DNA from: CAZOBJ01 sp964577825
GTDB taxonomy: Bacteria > Planctomycetota > SZUA-567 > JAFGNG01
Length of the DNA: 56,470 bases
Reading direction: 5' to 3'
NCBI GenBank assembly: GCA_964577825.1
Contig: CAZOBJ010000009.1
Coordinates: 1-56,470, forward strand
This document shows positions 8,448-19,763 of this stretch, in pieces; the first letter of the stretch is position 1, and every line of letters begins with the position of its first letter. A program made the position numbers and the translations under genes. The notes under the pieces were generated by a model. That model made no database searches. It was not told where the DNA came from and was given only the letters and a program-made list of their open reading frames with translations.

Positions 8448-9523
8448 TACAAAAGCTCCGTGCGCCCCTGCGCCTCCAGGGCGCGCACGAGCTCGCGCAC
8501 CTGTTCGGCCCGGTCGCGCCGACACACGAGCACCGCGTCCCGGGTCTGCACGACCACGAGGTCCTGGACGCCGACCAGGGCCACCAGCTTGTCCGCAAGC
8601 ACGGTATTGCTCGAAGCGTCTACGCTCACCGCCGGGCCCAGGCACACGTTCCCCTGCGCGTCCGCGGCGTGATGGTCCGCCACCGCGGCCCAGGAGCCCA
8701 CGTCGTCCCACGCGAACTCGGCCCGGACCACCCGCACCTTTCGAGCGTGCTCCATGACGGCCACGTCAAAGCTGGCAGTCGGCATCCCCGCATAGGCCTC
8801 GCGCAGCGCCTCGGCCTCGTCGGCCGCGTCCACCCGGCCGCGAAAAATTTCCAGCCGCGCGTGGATCCGTGGGGCCTGGCGCGCGAGCTCGTCCAGGACC
8901 ACGGACGCACGGAACAGGAACATGCCCGCGTTCCACAGGTACCCGCCCTCGACCAACAGGTCGCGGGCGGTGTGCAGGTCGGGCTTCTCCACGAACCGAT
9001 CCACATCGAACGCGGGCGGCTGCGTGTCGCCTGCTCGCGCGCCCTGCTTCACGTATCCGTATCCCGTAGCCGGGAACGTGGGCGGCACGCCGATCGTCAC
9101 GATGGCGGGCTCGGCTGCCGCGAGCTCCACGGCCGCGGCCACCGTGCGCGCCAGACCCTCGGCCGGGTCGATCCACGCGTCGGCCGGAAACACGCCCACC
9201 ACCGGGTCCGCGCCGCTTCGCACTTGCGCGAGATGGGCGGCCAGGCCCACGCAGGCCGCGGTGTTGCGCCCCTCGGGCTCGGCCACCAGGTTCTCGCCGG
9301 AAAGGTCGGGCAGATGCTCCCGGGTGCCGGCGGCTTGGTCGGCGTTGGTCACCACCAGGATCCGCGCAGGATCGCCGTGCGCGGCCAGCCGGTCCCAGGT
9401 CTGGCGCAGAAGCGACCGGTCGCCCACCACGGCCAGGAACTGCTTGGGCCGGTCCCTGCGGCTCAGGGGCCAGAAGCGCGTGCCCGCGCCGCCGGCCATG
9501 ATGACCGGCCAGTAGTCGATCAC
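8447..9523 (-). CDS. manC: Mannose-1-phosphate guanylyltransferase
   Basis: 358 residues; forms GDP-mannose from mannose-1-phosphate and GTP for polysaccharide and LPS sugars. The nucleotide-binding signature GGAGTRFWPLSRRDRPKQF starts at about residue 10. FVEKPD (sugar-binding Glu-Lys), YLWNAGMF and FAWDDVGSW are all family hallmarks. This is the short form without the C-terminal phosphomannose isomerase cupin. Translation starts with GTG at 9523, preceded by GGAGGAGG and overlapping the nrnA stop by four bases (GTGA). Confidence 0.94.
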   Translation of the reverse strand: MIDYWPVIMAGGAGTRFWPLSRRDRPKQFLAVVGDRSLLRQTWDRLAAHGDPARILVVTNADQAAGTREHLPDLSGENLVAEPEGRNTAACVGLAAHLAQVRSGADPVVGVFPADAWIDPAEGLARTVAAAVELAAAEPAIVTIGVPPTFPATGYGYVKQGARAGDTQPPAFDVDRFVEKPDLHTARDLLVEGGYLWNAGMFLFRASVVLDELARQAPRIHARLEIFRGRVDAADEAEALREAYAGMPTASFDVAVMEHARKVRVVRAEFAWDDVGSWAAVADHHAADAQGNVCLGPAVSVDASSNTVLADKLVALVGVQDLVVVQTRDAVLVCRRDRAEQVRELVRALEAQGRTELL

Positions 9524-10542
9524 CGCGCCTCCTCCTCGCCCGCCTCGACGTGCCCGCGCAGCACCGGCCCCCACACCGCCTCGATGGCCGCAAGCACCCG
9601 GTCGCGCGCCGCGGCCAAGGGCTCCGGTACGCTGCATCCGGCCGCGCGGCGGTGTCCGCCCCCGCCGAACCGGGCCGCCAGTTCGGTGGCCTCCAGCGGG
9701 TGGGCCGCGCGGATGCTCACCTTGGTCTCGCCCGCGGCCGGCACCTCGTAGAAGAAGAGGCCCGCCCGAACGCTCTGCAGGCTGCGGGGAATGTTCACCG
9801 TCTCGCTCGCGTCTGCGGGCCCGCACCCGGTGGCCGCGAAGTCCTCCGGCCCCAGGCTCACCCAGGCCACCCGGCCGGCCCACCCGGTCTCCAGGGTCTG
9901 CATGGCGCGCGCGGTCAGGCGCAGCTCGCGCAGGGTGCGGCTCTCGTACACGGATTCGTTGAGCCGAGCGGGCGAGGCGCCCAGCTCGACGAGCCGCGCG
10001 CCCGCGCGCAGGGCCGCGGCGGTGGCGTTCTCGTAGCTGAACCGTCCGGTGTCGGTGACCAGGCCCACCCACAGGGCCTCGGCCGCCGCGCGCGGGACCG
10101 GCCACCCGGCCGCTTCGGCCAGGTCCAGGATCATCTCCGAGACCGAGCTCGCCTCGGATTCGACCCAGTTCGCGTCCCCGAATCCGGTGTTGGAGTGGTG
10201 ATGGTCGATGTTGAGGATCGGCGCGGCGGACCGGTCCCAGGCCTCCAGGCCCGCCACGCGCTCACAGGCCCCGCAGTCGAGGACCGCCAGCACCGCCCCG
10301 GGCGCAGATGGACGGCAGGCCCCCAGCGGGCGCACCTCCTCGCCGCGCAGCAGGAAGGCGTATCGGTCGGGGATCGGATCATTGCACGCCAGGCACGCCT
10401 CCTGGCCTCGGCCGCGCAGGATGCGCGCCAGCCCGAGGAGCGCGCCCGCCGCGTCGCCGTCGGGCCGGTCGTGGGTGACGATCACCACCTGGCGCGCCCG
10501 GGCGAGACGGTGCTCTACAGTCCGGCCATCGGTACGGATCAC
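9520..10542 (-). CDS. nrnA: DHH/DHHA1 phosphoesterase, NrnA-like (oligoribonuclease / pAp phosphatase)
   Basis: 340 residues. The family hydrolyses short RNA oligonucleotides and 3'-phosphoadenosine 5'-phosphate using two metal ions. Metal-binding motifs are all visible: THDRPDGDAAG (motif I), LAVLDCG, NIDHHHSNTGFGD (DHH motif) and LVTDTGRF. The C-terminal DHHA1 domain ends with the substrate-binding FGGGGHRRAAG. Motif I has Arg where Asn is commoner (HxNPDGD), with the metal ligands kept. The start is GTG at 10542, overlapping the ispD stop by four bases (GTGA). Confidence 0.92.
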   Translation of the reverse strand: MIRTDGRTVEHRLARARQVVIVTHDRPDGDAAGALLGLARILRGRGQEACLACNDPIPDRYAFLLRGEEVRPLGACRPSAPGAVLAVLDCGACERVAGLEAWDRSAAPILNIDHHHSNTGFGDANWVESEASSVSEMILDLAEAAGWPVPRAAAEALWVGLVTDTGRFSYENATAAALRAGARLVELGASPARLNESVYESRTLRELRLTARAMQTLETGWAGRVAWVSLGPEDFAATGCGPADASETVNIPRSLQSVRAGLFFYEVPAAGETKVSIRAAHPLEATELAARFGGGGHRRAAGCSVPEPLAAARDRVLAAIEAVWGPVLRGHVEAGEEEAR

Positions 10543-11267
10543 GGGCTGGACTCCGCATGCGCGGGCACCAGGCCCGCCGCGAGCAGGGCCTCGGCCAGGC
10601 GAAGGTCCTGCGGGGTGGTGATCTTCAGGTTGTACGGCTCTCCGGGAACGGCGCGCAGGGCCAGTCCCGCGGCCTCGGCCAGGCGCGCGTCGTCCGTGGC
10701 CCGGGCGTCCAGCTCTTCTGCGCGCGCGTACAGGTGCTCAATCCGCGCGCGGCCGAAGACCTGCGGCGTCTGCACTCCGTACAGCCCGTCGCGGTCCACC
10801 GTGCCCTGCACCCGGCCGTCGCGCACGCGCTTGAGCGTGTCGACCACCGGGATCACGGGCACGGCGCCGTCGGCCGTAGCCGCGGCCGCGCACACGGCCC
10901 GGATGAGCGCCGCGCTCGCAAACGGACGCACCGCGTCGTGGATGGCCACGAGCGGCGCGTCGCCGCAGAGCGCCGCGAGCCCCCGGGCCACCGAGTCCTG
11001 GCGCCGGGGTCCGCCCGAGACGAGCGCGGTCATGCCCGCCGCGCGCAGGGCCGCGCCGTAGGTGCGTTCGAGCCAGGCGCGGTCGGCCTCCGGCACCACC
11101 ACGACCGCCTCGTCGGCCACGCCCGCCTCGGCCACGCGTTCGAGCACATGGACCAGGATCGGCCGGCCGGCCAGGGGCAAGAACGGCTTCAAAGTCGAGG
11201 CGCCCATGCGCCGGCCACGGCCCGCGGCGGGCAGCACGAAGGCGGCGCGCACGGCCGGGGCGCTCAT
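10539..11267 (-). CDS. ispD: 2-C-methyl-D-erythritol 4-phosphate cytidylyltransferase
   Basis: 242 residues; third step of the MEP isoprenoid pathway, joining CTP and methylerythritol phosphate. The N-terminal VLPAAGRGRRMG loop with the following Lys (TLKPFLPLAGRPI) binds the CTP phosphates. GGPRRQDSVARGL and IHDAVRPF are family signatures. VDRDGLYGVQTPQ carries the conserved Arg and NLKITTPQDL the late Lys. The ATG at 11267 overlaps the stop of the upstream PIN-TRAM gene by four bases (ATGA), a pairing also seen in Gram-positive yacL-ispD clusters. Confidence 0.95.
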   Translation of the reverse strand: MSAPAVRAAFVLPAAGRGRRMGASTLKPFLPLAGRPILVHVLERVAEAGVADEAVVVVPEADRAWLERTYGAALRAAGMTALVSGGPRRQDSVARGLAALCGDAPLVAIHDAVRPFASAALIRAVCAAAATADGAVPVIPVVDTLKRVRDGRVQGTVDRDGLYGVQTPQVFGRARIEHLYARAEELDARATDDARLAEAAGLALRAVPGEPYNLKITTPQDLRLAEALLAAGLVPAHAESSP

Positions 11268-12343
11268 CCCCGGGCCTGTTCCGCGGCCGGCTCGTGCGCC
11301 TCCACGGTGTAGCGGTCGCTGAGCTTGCCGAAGACCATGCGTCCCGCGCTCGTCTGGATGGACCCGGTGATGACGATCTCCACGGACTGGTTGATGTACT
11401 CGCGTCCCTGCTCGACCACGACCATGGTCCCGTCGTCGAGGTACCCCACGCCCTGGCCGGCCTCCTCGCCGGGGCGCAGGATCGTGACCGTCAGGGTTTC
11501 GCCCGGCAGCACCACGGGCTTGAGGGCATTGGCCAGGTCGTTGATGTTGACCACCTTCATGCCCTCGATCTGGGCGACCTTGTTCAGGTTGAAGTCATTG
11601 GTGATGATCCGGCCGTTCGTGCGCTTGGCCAGGGCCACGAGCTCCATGTCCACCTCGCAGCGTTCGGGGACGTCGGTCTGCAACAGGATCACCCGCACCT
11701 GGTCGTCCTTTTGGAGGTTGCGCACCACGTCCAGCCCGCGGCGGCCCCGCTTGCGGCGCAGCCGATCCGGGCTGTCGGCGATCTGCTGGAGCTCGCGCAG
11801 CACGAAGTCCGGGATGGTCAGCGCCCGGCTGATCACGTTCGTGGAGCAGATGTCCAGGATCCGCCCGTCGATAATGGCCGAGGTGTCCAGGATATACCCG
11901 CCCTCTTCCTGGCCGCGGTGCGAGAAATCGATGTAGGGAACCAGGAACCGGAAATCATCCTTGGTCTGCAGCACCAGGGTCACGGACAGGTAACAGAGCG
12001 CGGTCATGATCAGGGGCACGTACATCTGGATGCTGCGGAACGCCGCGTAGGCGCCCCCGGCACTGGGCATCACGAATACGACGACAATGGCGATAACCAA
12101 ACAGGTGACCATCAGCCCGGCCGCCAGCCCAAAGGCGATGGCCACGATCCCGCGGGCCAGGTCGTGCTGGAACCGGGCCTCGAAAAACACGATTCCGGCC
12201 GCGGTCACCGCGGCGAGGGCCGCGTAGATGGCCGCGATCTGCATGTCCCACGGGTCGCTGCCGCGCACCGCGTCATAGGCGAGCAGCGCGAACACCGTGG
12301 CGAACGTCACGAACAGCATGCGCAATAGCCAACGCATCGACAT
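11264..12343 (-). CDS. PIN and TRAM domain membrane protein (YacL family)
   Basis: 359 residues. About four hydrophobic segments occupy residues 1-135. A PIN ribonuclease-type domain follows: YILDTSAIIDGRI with the first Asp, PDFVLRELQQIAD with the acidic residue, and GRIITNDFNLNKVA with a later Asp. A TRAM RNA-binding domain ends the protein (LPGETLTVTILRPG, GVGYLDDGTMVVVEQG). YacL-type proteins are membrane-tethered putative nucleases whose target is unknown. It is the first gene of the five-gene operon ending with ruvX. The ATG at 12343 has GGAAGGAGGGG upstream. A promoter lies 190 bp upstream at 12531-12559. Confidence 0.92.
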   Translation of the reverse strand: MSMRWLLRMLFVTFATVFALLAYDAVRGSDPWDMQIAAIYAALAAVTAAGIVFFEARFQHDLARGIVAIAFGLAAGLMVTCLVIAIVVVFVMPSAGGAYAAFRSIQMYVPLIMTALCYLSVTLVLQTKDDFRFLVPYIDFSHRGQEEGGYILDTSAIIDGRILDICSTNVISRALTIPDFVLRELQQIADSPDRLRRKRGRRGLDVVRNLQKDDQVRVILLQTDVPERCEVDMELVALAKRTNGRIITNDFNLNKVAQIEGMKVVNINDLANALKPVVLPGETLTVTILRPGEEAGQGVGYLDDGTMVVVEQGREYINQSVEIVITGSIQTSAGRMVFGKLSDRYTVEAHEPAAEQARG

Positions 12344-12530
12344 GCCGGCCCCTCCTTCCTTCGGTGCGCGAGGCGGGCCTGAACAAGGCCCTGCATGAAG
12401 GGTCCCGCGCCATGATCACCGGGGATACCCCCGGCCTTCGAACCCTGTCCGGTCCCTGCGGCCGGACCCAATGCCGCGATCAGGCGTCCTCGCGGCCCGA
12501 AAGGCGCGCGAAGCTGCGCCGCATCCTATC
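12344..12530 (-). other. Long 5' leader of the PIN-TRAM/ispD/nrnA/manC/ruvX operon
   Basis: Between the promoter at 12531-12559 and the operon's first ATG lies a leader of about 180 nt. It could encode a 14-residue peptide (12524-12480, MRRSFARLSGREDA) whose ATG coincides with the predicted transcript start, so translation would be leaderless. Short GC-rich inverted repeats occur (GGTCC/GGACC near 12455-12475). I see no known riboswitch. Confidence 0.3.
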
Positions 12531-12559
12531 ATCGTATCCGGCGCGATCCGCACGGTCAA
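12531..12559 (-). promoter_or_regulatory. Sigma70-type promoter for the PIN-TRAM/ispD/nrnA/manC/ruvX operon
   Basis: On the reverse strand TTGACC (12559-12554), a 17-bp spacer and TACGAT (12536-12531). It lies just downstream of the mlaD stop codon. Confidence 0.7.
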
Positions 12560-12598
12560 GCGCATGAAACCTTCGCGGGCGCGGCTGGCGGATCCGGC

Positions 12599-13846
12599 TC
12601 AGCGGCCCGCCGCGGCCGCGCTCTCGGCCGAATCGCCCTCGTCGCCGGGCGCCGCCGGCTCGCCCTCGGGCGTGAACCCGCGCTTCTCCAGGCGCCGGCG
12701 CTGCTCGCGGTATTCCTCCTCCAGAACCTCCGAGGTGCTCGTGAATCCCATGCGCACGAGCTCCTGCTGGCGCTGACGCGCGAGGTGCGAGCCCTGGACG
12801 TACCGCATCAGGATCTCGAGCTTCGTGGTCCCGGCGAACAGGGCGTTCAGGTTCTTGGCCAGGCCGTCGATGCGCGCGAGGGTCTCGTCGATCTGGTCGT
12901 TGAGCTCGTCCGTGGTGAAGTATCGAAGCACTCCCTCCTCGGTGTCGATGGCCGCAAGCTTGGTGCGCAGGTCGCCGGTGATGGCCTCTACGTTCTGCAT
13001 GGTCTGGCGAATCCGGGGCTCCTGATCCGTGAACAGGCGGTCGCCCCGGGCGAGGATCCCGTCCACCCGGCCGGCGATCCGGTCGGCCTTCTCGCTGGTA
13101 TTGCGCAGGTTGGCCAGGGTTTCCTCCAGATTCCGGATGTTCTCCTCGTTCTTCACGGTCTCGTCCACCGCGGTGCGTACGTCCTCGGAGACCTGCCGCA
13201 CGGTGGTGGCGGTCTCGCGGATGTCTTCGCTCGCGGCGTAGATGTTCTCGCTCGTGCGGCGCAGGTCGTTGACCAGTTCCTCGGCCGCGGCCGTGGTGCG
13301 GGCCATGTGACGGACTGTGTCGTCGATGTTGCGCTTGAACTCCGGGTCCAGCACCTCGTTGATCCCCTCCATGAGGATCTGCACCTCGTCGCCGATCTCG
13401 CTCACCTTGATGAAGAGCTCGTCGGTGGACACGCTGCCGCGTCCCTCGACCACGAGGGGATCGTCCTTGGGCCGGTTCTTCGGCAGAGGATGGCCCACGT
13501 CGCCGCGGGTGAACTCCACGAACGTGTCGCCCACGATCCCCTCGGTGGCCGTGCGCGCGTAGGTGCCCTGGTACATGGTCACCTCCTCGTCGATGTTGCA
13601 CCACACCTCCAGCTTGCCGGCCTCCGGGGGCGTGATCTTGCTCACCCGGCCGATCTCGTAGCCGCCCAGCTTGACCGGTGCGCCGCGCTGCAGCGCCCCG
13701 ATCTTGTCGAATTCGGCGACCACGGTATAGGTTTCGCGGAAGGGGTTGAACATGTCGCCGAGCAGGATGATGAGCGCACCGACCACCACCACGCTCGCGA
13801 GCACGAACGCCCCGATCATGATCTCCATGCGCTTGGTTTCCGACAT
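12599..13846 (-). CDS. mlaD: MCE-domain lipid transport substrate-binding protein
   Basis: 415 residues. A short N-terminal anchor helix (IMIGAFVLASVVVVGALIIL, residues 9-28) is followed by the MCE domain (about residues 39-120: VVAEFDKIGALQRGAPVKLG, GIVGDTFVEFTRGD). A long helical, coiled-coil tail with many Asn, Glu and Arg reaches about residue 340. The tail resembles longer Mce/PqiB-type proteins more than E. coli MlaD (about 180 residues). It is the periplasmic partner of the MlaEF-type ABC transporter encoded immediately upstream and moves phospholipids between the membranes. The ATG at 13846 lies 12 bp after mlaF. Confidence 0.92.
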   Translation of the reverse strand: MSETKRMEIMIGAFVLASVVVVGALIILLGDMFNPFRETYTVVAEFDKIGALQRGAPVKLGGYEIGRVSKITPPEAGKLEVWCNIDEEVTMYQGTYARTATEGIVGDTFVEFTRGDVGHPLPKNRPKDDPLVVEGRGSVSTDELFIKVSEIGDEVQILMEGINEVLDPEFKRNIDDTVRHMARTTAAAEELVNDLRRTSENIYAASEDIRETATTVRQVSEDVRTAVDETVKNEENIRNLEETLANLRNTSEKADRIAGRVDGILARGDRLFTDQEPRIRQTMQNVEAITGDLRTKLAAIDTEEGVLRYFTTDELNDQIDETLARIDGLAKNLNALFAGTTKLEILMRYVQGSHLARQRQQELVRMGFTSTSEVLEEEYREQRRRLEKRGFTPEGEPAAPGDEGDSAESAAAAGR

Positions 13847-13858
13847 CCCGCGGTCTCC

Positions 13859-14623
13859 TTACATCACGGCCTTGATGGGGCCTTCGGCCTGCCCTTCGAT
13901 GAACTGTCGAATCATGGGATCGGTGGTGTTGCGGATCTCTTCGGGCGTCCCCTCGCCCACTACGCGTCCCTCGTGCAGCATGATCATGCGGTCCGAGATC
14001 TTGTAGGCGCTCGTGAGGTCGTGGGTCACCGCAATGCTGGTGACCTGGTAGGCGCGCTGCATGGACAGGATCAGGTTGTTGATCGCGTCCGCCATGATCG
14101 GGTCCAGCCCCGTGGTCGGCTCGTCGTAGAGCAGCACGTCCGGCTCCATGGCCACCGCACGCGCCAGGGCCACGCGCTTCTTCATGCCGCCGGACAGCTC
14201 GGCGGGCATCTTCTCCTGAATGCCGGGCAGGCCCACCGCGCGCAGCGTGCGCTCCACGACGTCGCGGGTCTCCTCCTCGTCCTTGCCGCCGCGCGCGCGC
14301 AGGCCGAAGGCCACGTTGTCGCCGACGTTGAGGCTGTCGAACAGGGCCGAGCCCTGGAAGAGCATTCCGAAGTGGCTCCGCAGCTCCACGAGCTCCTGCT
14401 CGTCCATCTCGGCCACGCATCGGCCCTCGTACAGCACGCGGCCCTCGTCCGGAGTCAACAGGCCCAGAAGGCAGCGCAGGGTCACGCTCTTGCCCGTGCC
14501 CGACTGCCCGATGATCGTCAAGGTCTCGCCGCGGCGCACCTCGAAGCTCAGGCCGCCCAGCACGTGCAGCGACCCGAAGCTCTTGTGCACGTCCTCGAAT
14601 ACGATGAAGCCGTCTTCGTTCAT
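13859..14623 (-). CDS. mlaF: MlaF-type ABC transporter ATP-binding protein
   Basis: 254 residues, ATPase of the phospholipid transport system. Walker A GQSGTGKS, Q-loop MLFQGSALF, the family-typical signature LSGGMKKRVALARA (LSGGM rather than LSGGQ), Walker B LLYDEPTTGLDP and switch His VTHD are all present. The ATG at 14623 overlaps the mlaE stop by four bases (ATGA). The gene order E-F-D is that of classical mla/yrb clusters. Confidence 0.96.
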   Translation of the reverse strand: MNEDGFIVFEDVHKSFGSLHVLGGLSFEVRRGETLTIIGQSGTGKSVTLRCLLGLLTPDEGRVLYEGRCVAEMDEQELVELRSHFGMLFQGSALFDSLNVGDNVAFGLRARGGKDEEETRDVVERTLRAVGLPGIQEKMPAELSGGMKKRVALARAVAMEPDVLLYDEPTTGLDPIMADAINNLILSMQRAYQVTSIAVTHDLTSAYKISDRMIMLHEGRVVGEGTPEEIRNTTDPMIRQFIEGQAEGPIKAVM

Positions 14624-15417
14624 TCGGGCGCCCAGATTCCCAGAAGCATGGTCAGGAACAGGTTTGCCACCAGAATCGTAATGCAGCTGGCCACGTTCGC
14701 CTCGGTCGTGGCCTTGCCCACGCCCTGCGCGCCGCCGGTGGCGTTGAGCCCCTTGTAGCAGCAGATGAGCGCGGTCGTCAGTCCGAACACGAGGCCCTTG
14801 CTCATGCCTCGGAAGAAGTCGTAGGTGTACATCCACTCCTGGGTCTCGTTCCACATGTAGTGCCACTCCGCGCCCAGGACGAACACGCACAGCCCGATGC
14901 CGCCCGTGATGCCGATAAGCATCGCGAATCCGGTCAGCAAAGGCGTCATGGTCGTGAACGCGAACACCCGGGGCACCACGAGGTAGCGCACCGGGTTCGT
15001 GCCCATGGTCTTGAGCGCGTCGATCTGCTCGGAGACGGCCATATACCCGAGCTCCGCAGCCATGGCGCAGCCCACCCGGCCCGCAAGCATGATGCCGGCC
15101 AGAGTGGGCGCCAGCTGCTGGGTGAGCCCCTTGGCCACGAGCGGCCCCACCCAGGAGCCGACCCCCAATCCGCTGAGCTCGGCGTAGCTCGAGTAGGCGA
15201 GCACCATGCCGGTGAACGCGCCGGTGGTGATGATCACCGGCAGGCTCTCCACCCCGATGAAGGACAGCTGCTGCACGAGCACCCGCCGGTCGGGGCTGCC
15301 GCGCACGGACCAGCGCAGGACCTCGTAGAACAACAAGACCACCCGCCCGACCCCGCGGATGCCCTCTTCGACCTGGGCACCGAGGCGGGCCATGCAGTCG
15401 CACAAGAACCGGATCAT
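14620..15417 (-). CDS. mlaE: MlaE-type ABC transporter permease
   Basis: 265 residues, five or six hydrophobic segments. GVESLPVIITTGAFTGMVLA, LAPTLAGIMLAGRVGCAMAA and EQIDALKTMGTNPVRYLVVPR are the diagnostic MlaE/YrbE signatures. It sits in the inner membrane with MlaF and MlaD. The ATG at 15417 is chosen by alignment to the family; an upstream in-frame Met at 15546 would lie inside clpC. The gap to the clpC stop is 76 bp and the genes may be one transcript. Confidence 0.93.
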   Translation of the reverse strand: MIRFLCDCMARLGAQVEEGIRGVGRVVLLFYEVLRWSVRGSPDRRVLVQQLSFIGVESLPVIITTGAFTGMVLAYSSYAELSGLGVGSWVGPLVAKGLTQQLAPTLAGIMLAGRVGCAMAAELGYMAVSEQIDALKTMGTNPVRYLVVPRVFAFTTMTPLLTGFAMLIGITGGIGLCVFVLGAEWHYMWNETQEWMYTYDFFRGMSKGLVFGLTTALICCYKGLNATGGAQGVGKATTEANVASCITILVANLFLTMLLGIWAPE

Positions 15418-15493
15418 GCGCCGCTCTCGTCTCGCGCCCGCGCGCGGGCGCCCCCCTGATGGAAGCCGGCCGGGCCCGGGCGCCGCCCGCGCC

Positions 15494-17995
<2,502 letters not shown>

Positions 17996-18055
17996 AAGCG
18001 GTGCGTCCTTCCTTGCTCAGGCGCGGCGGCGCAATGGCGCGCCGCGCCGACTCGG

Positions 18056-19120
18056 TCAATTGTGCGCGCCGCGGCCGGTCATGCGGTCCCGGAGCAGGGT
18101 CGCCCGCACGATGTCTCGCTCCGCGGCGACGAGCTCGCGGCCCTCCAGCTTCTGCAGGTGGGCCGGCTGGCTGAAAATGAACATCTCGTTGAGGGTGCGC
18201 AGCTGCACGTCGGAGAGAATCCCCAGGTGCAGGCCCAGGCGGATGCTGGACAGGTGGCGCATGGCCTCTTCGCTGGAGAGGATCCGCGCGTTCTGCAAAA
18301 TCGCGTGGCTGCGCCATACGCGGTCCTGCACCTTGGCCGGCTGCCTCTCCAAGAGCGTGCGCCGCGCGGAGTCCTCGTAGTCGACAATCTGGTCGATGAC
18401 CGCGCGCAAGTCGTCGAGGATCTCCTGCTCGCTGCGGCCGATGGTGATCTGGTTGCTGATCTGGTAGAAGTCCCCGTGCGCCTCGGTCCCCTCGCCGTAC
18501 AGGCCGCGCACCGCGAGGTTGAGCTTGGCGATGGCCCGGAAGGCCTTTTCAATGTGCCGGGTCATGGCCAGGGCCGGCAGATGCACCATCACCGAGACCC
18601 GCAGCCCGGTGCCCACGTTCGTGGGACACGAGGTGAGGTACCCCAGCTTCTCGTCGAAGGCGAACTGCACCATGCCGTCCAGCTCGTCCTCAATCTCCTC
18701 CAAGAGCCCGTAGGCGCTGTTGAGCTGCAGTCCGCTCTTGAGCGCCTGAAGGCGCAGGTGGTCCTCTTCGTTGATCATGATCGAGATCGTCTCGTCGTCG
18801 CGGATCAGCACGCTGCGCGCGCCCTCGGCCTCCTCGTGCTCCCGGCTGATCAGGTGACGCTCCACCAGGAACCGCCGGTCCAGGGCAGGCAAACCCACCA
18901 TGTCCAGATAGCTGAGCTCGTCGCCCACCCGGGTGCGCGCCACAGACTGCGAGACGAGCTGGGTGATTTCCGAGCGCTCTTCCTCGGACGCGGAGAGCGG
19001 AAACCGGTGCCCGGCCAGGTTGCGGGCCAGGCGTGCGCGGCTGGAGATCACGATCTCGCCCGTGGGGCCGCCGCCCTTGAGCCATTCGCCGGTGGTGCGG
19101 ACCATGTCGTCAACGTTCAT
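18056..19120 (-). CDS. mcsB: Protein arginine kinase McsB
   Basis: 354 residues, full length. It phosphorylates arginine residues on proteins, marking them for ClpCP degradation (known for Firmicutes). ATP-guanido phosphotransferase hallmarks: VISSRARLARNL near residue 25, the catalytic-Cys signature LTSCPTNVGTGLR near 168, and YQISNQITIG. Near the C-terminus AERDIVRA fits the RDxxRA phosphoarginine-sensing motif reported for McsB and absent from creatine kinases. The ATG at 19120 overlaps the mcsA stop by 11 bases. The order mcsA-mcsB-clpC matches the Bacillus ctsR operon, but no ctsR is present. Confidence 0.95.
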   Translation of the reverse strand: MNVDDMVRTTGEWLKGGGPTGEIVISSRARLARNLAGHRFPLSASEEERSEITQLVSQSVARTRVGDELSYLDMVGLPALDRRFLVERHLISREHEEAEGARSVLIRDDETISIMINEEDHLRLQALKSGLQLNSAYGLLEEIEDELDGMVQFAFDEKLGYLTSCPTNVGTGLRVSVMVHLPALAMTRHIEKAFRAIAKLNLAVRGLYGEGTEAHGDFYQISNQITIGRSEQEILDDLRAVIDQIVDYEDSARRTLLERQPAKVQDRVWRSHAILQNARILSSEEAMRHLSSIRLGLHLGILSDVQLRTLNEMFIFSQPAHLQKLEGRELVAAERDIVRATLLRDRMTGRGAHN

Positions 19121-19715
19121 CGCCCGATTCCTCGTCCGCTTCCTGCGCGTCGCTCTGCTCCGCTTGGGGCTCTTCCCGCGCGGGCGCCTGCGCCTGCGCG
19201 CGCTCTTGGGCCTGTTTGTCCCCTTCGGCCTGCGCATCCCGCTTGAGGTCGCCGATCCGGTCGCGCAGCTCGGCCGCGCGCTCGTAGTCCTCACTCTCCA
19301 CGGCCTGGCGCATCTGCCGGGTCAGGGCGGCCACTTCCTGCTGTTGCTCGCCCGCGGTGCCCGGTCCGCCCGGGGCCTTGCCCACGTGCTGCACCTTGCC
19401 GTGGATGCGCTCGAGCATGGGCTCGAGCTGCTCGGCGAACGCGCGGTAGTCGTTGGGGCAGCCCAGCCGGCCGCGGCTCTGGAACGTGCGGTACGAGAGC
19501 CCGCACTGCGGGCAGACCACGTCCGCGGCCTGGCGGTCCTCCTGCTTCTTGCTCAGGCCCTTGAGCAGGTCCTGGAGCGAAAAGCTGTGCTGAAAGCTGA
19601 TGCCCTTCTTCTCCGCGCAGCTCTGGCAGATGTGCAGCTCCTTCTTCTCGTTGTTATGAATATCGGTCAAATGGACCGTGGCCGGGTTCTTTTTGCAGAT
19701 CTCGCAGATGAACAT
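19110..19715 (-). CDS. mcsA: McsA, zinc-finger/UVR activator of the arginine kinase
   Basis: 201 residues. The N-terminus has a CxxC pair (CEIC) and a second pair (CQSC), followed by CPQC and a final CPND. The last position is usually a fourth pair (CxxC), so one Cys is replaced by Asp. The C-terminal half has a UVR motif (EDYERAAELRDRI, about residues 140-155) and a low-complexity Glu/Ala/Gln tail. McsA binds and activates McsB in Firmicutes. Start ATG at 19715, with AGAGGGGTGGGAG upstream. It lies 48 bp after the hexulose-phosphate synthase fusion gene. Confidence 0.92.
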   Translation of the reverse strand: MFICEICKKNPATVHLTDIHNNEKKELHICQSCAEKKGISFQHSFSLQDLLKGLSKKQEDRQAADVVCPQCGLSYRTFQSRGRLGCPNDYRAFAEQLEPMLERIHGKVQHVGKAPGGPGTAGEQQQEVAALTRQMRQAVESEDYERAAELRDRIGDLKRDAQAEGDKQAQERAQAQAPAREEPQAEQSDAQEADEESGDER

Positions 19716-19763
19716 GGCGGTTCTCCCACCCCTCTATTGGTTGATCAGCGGCCGCGCGCCGGG

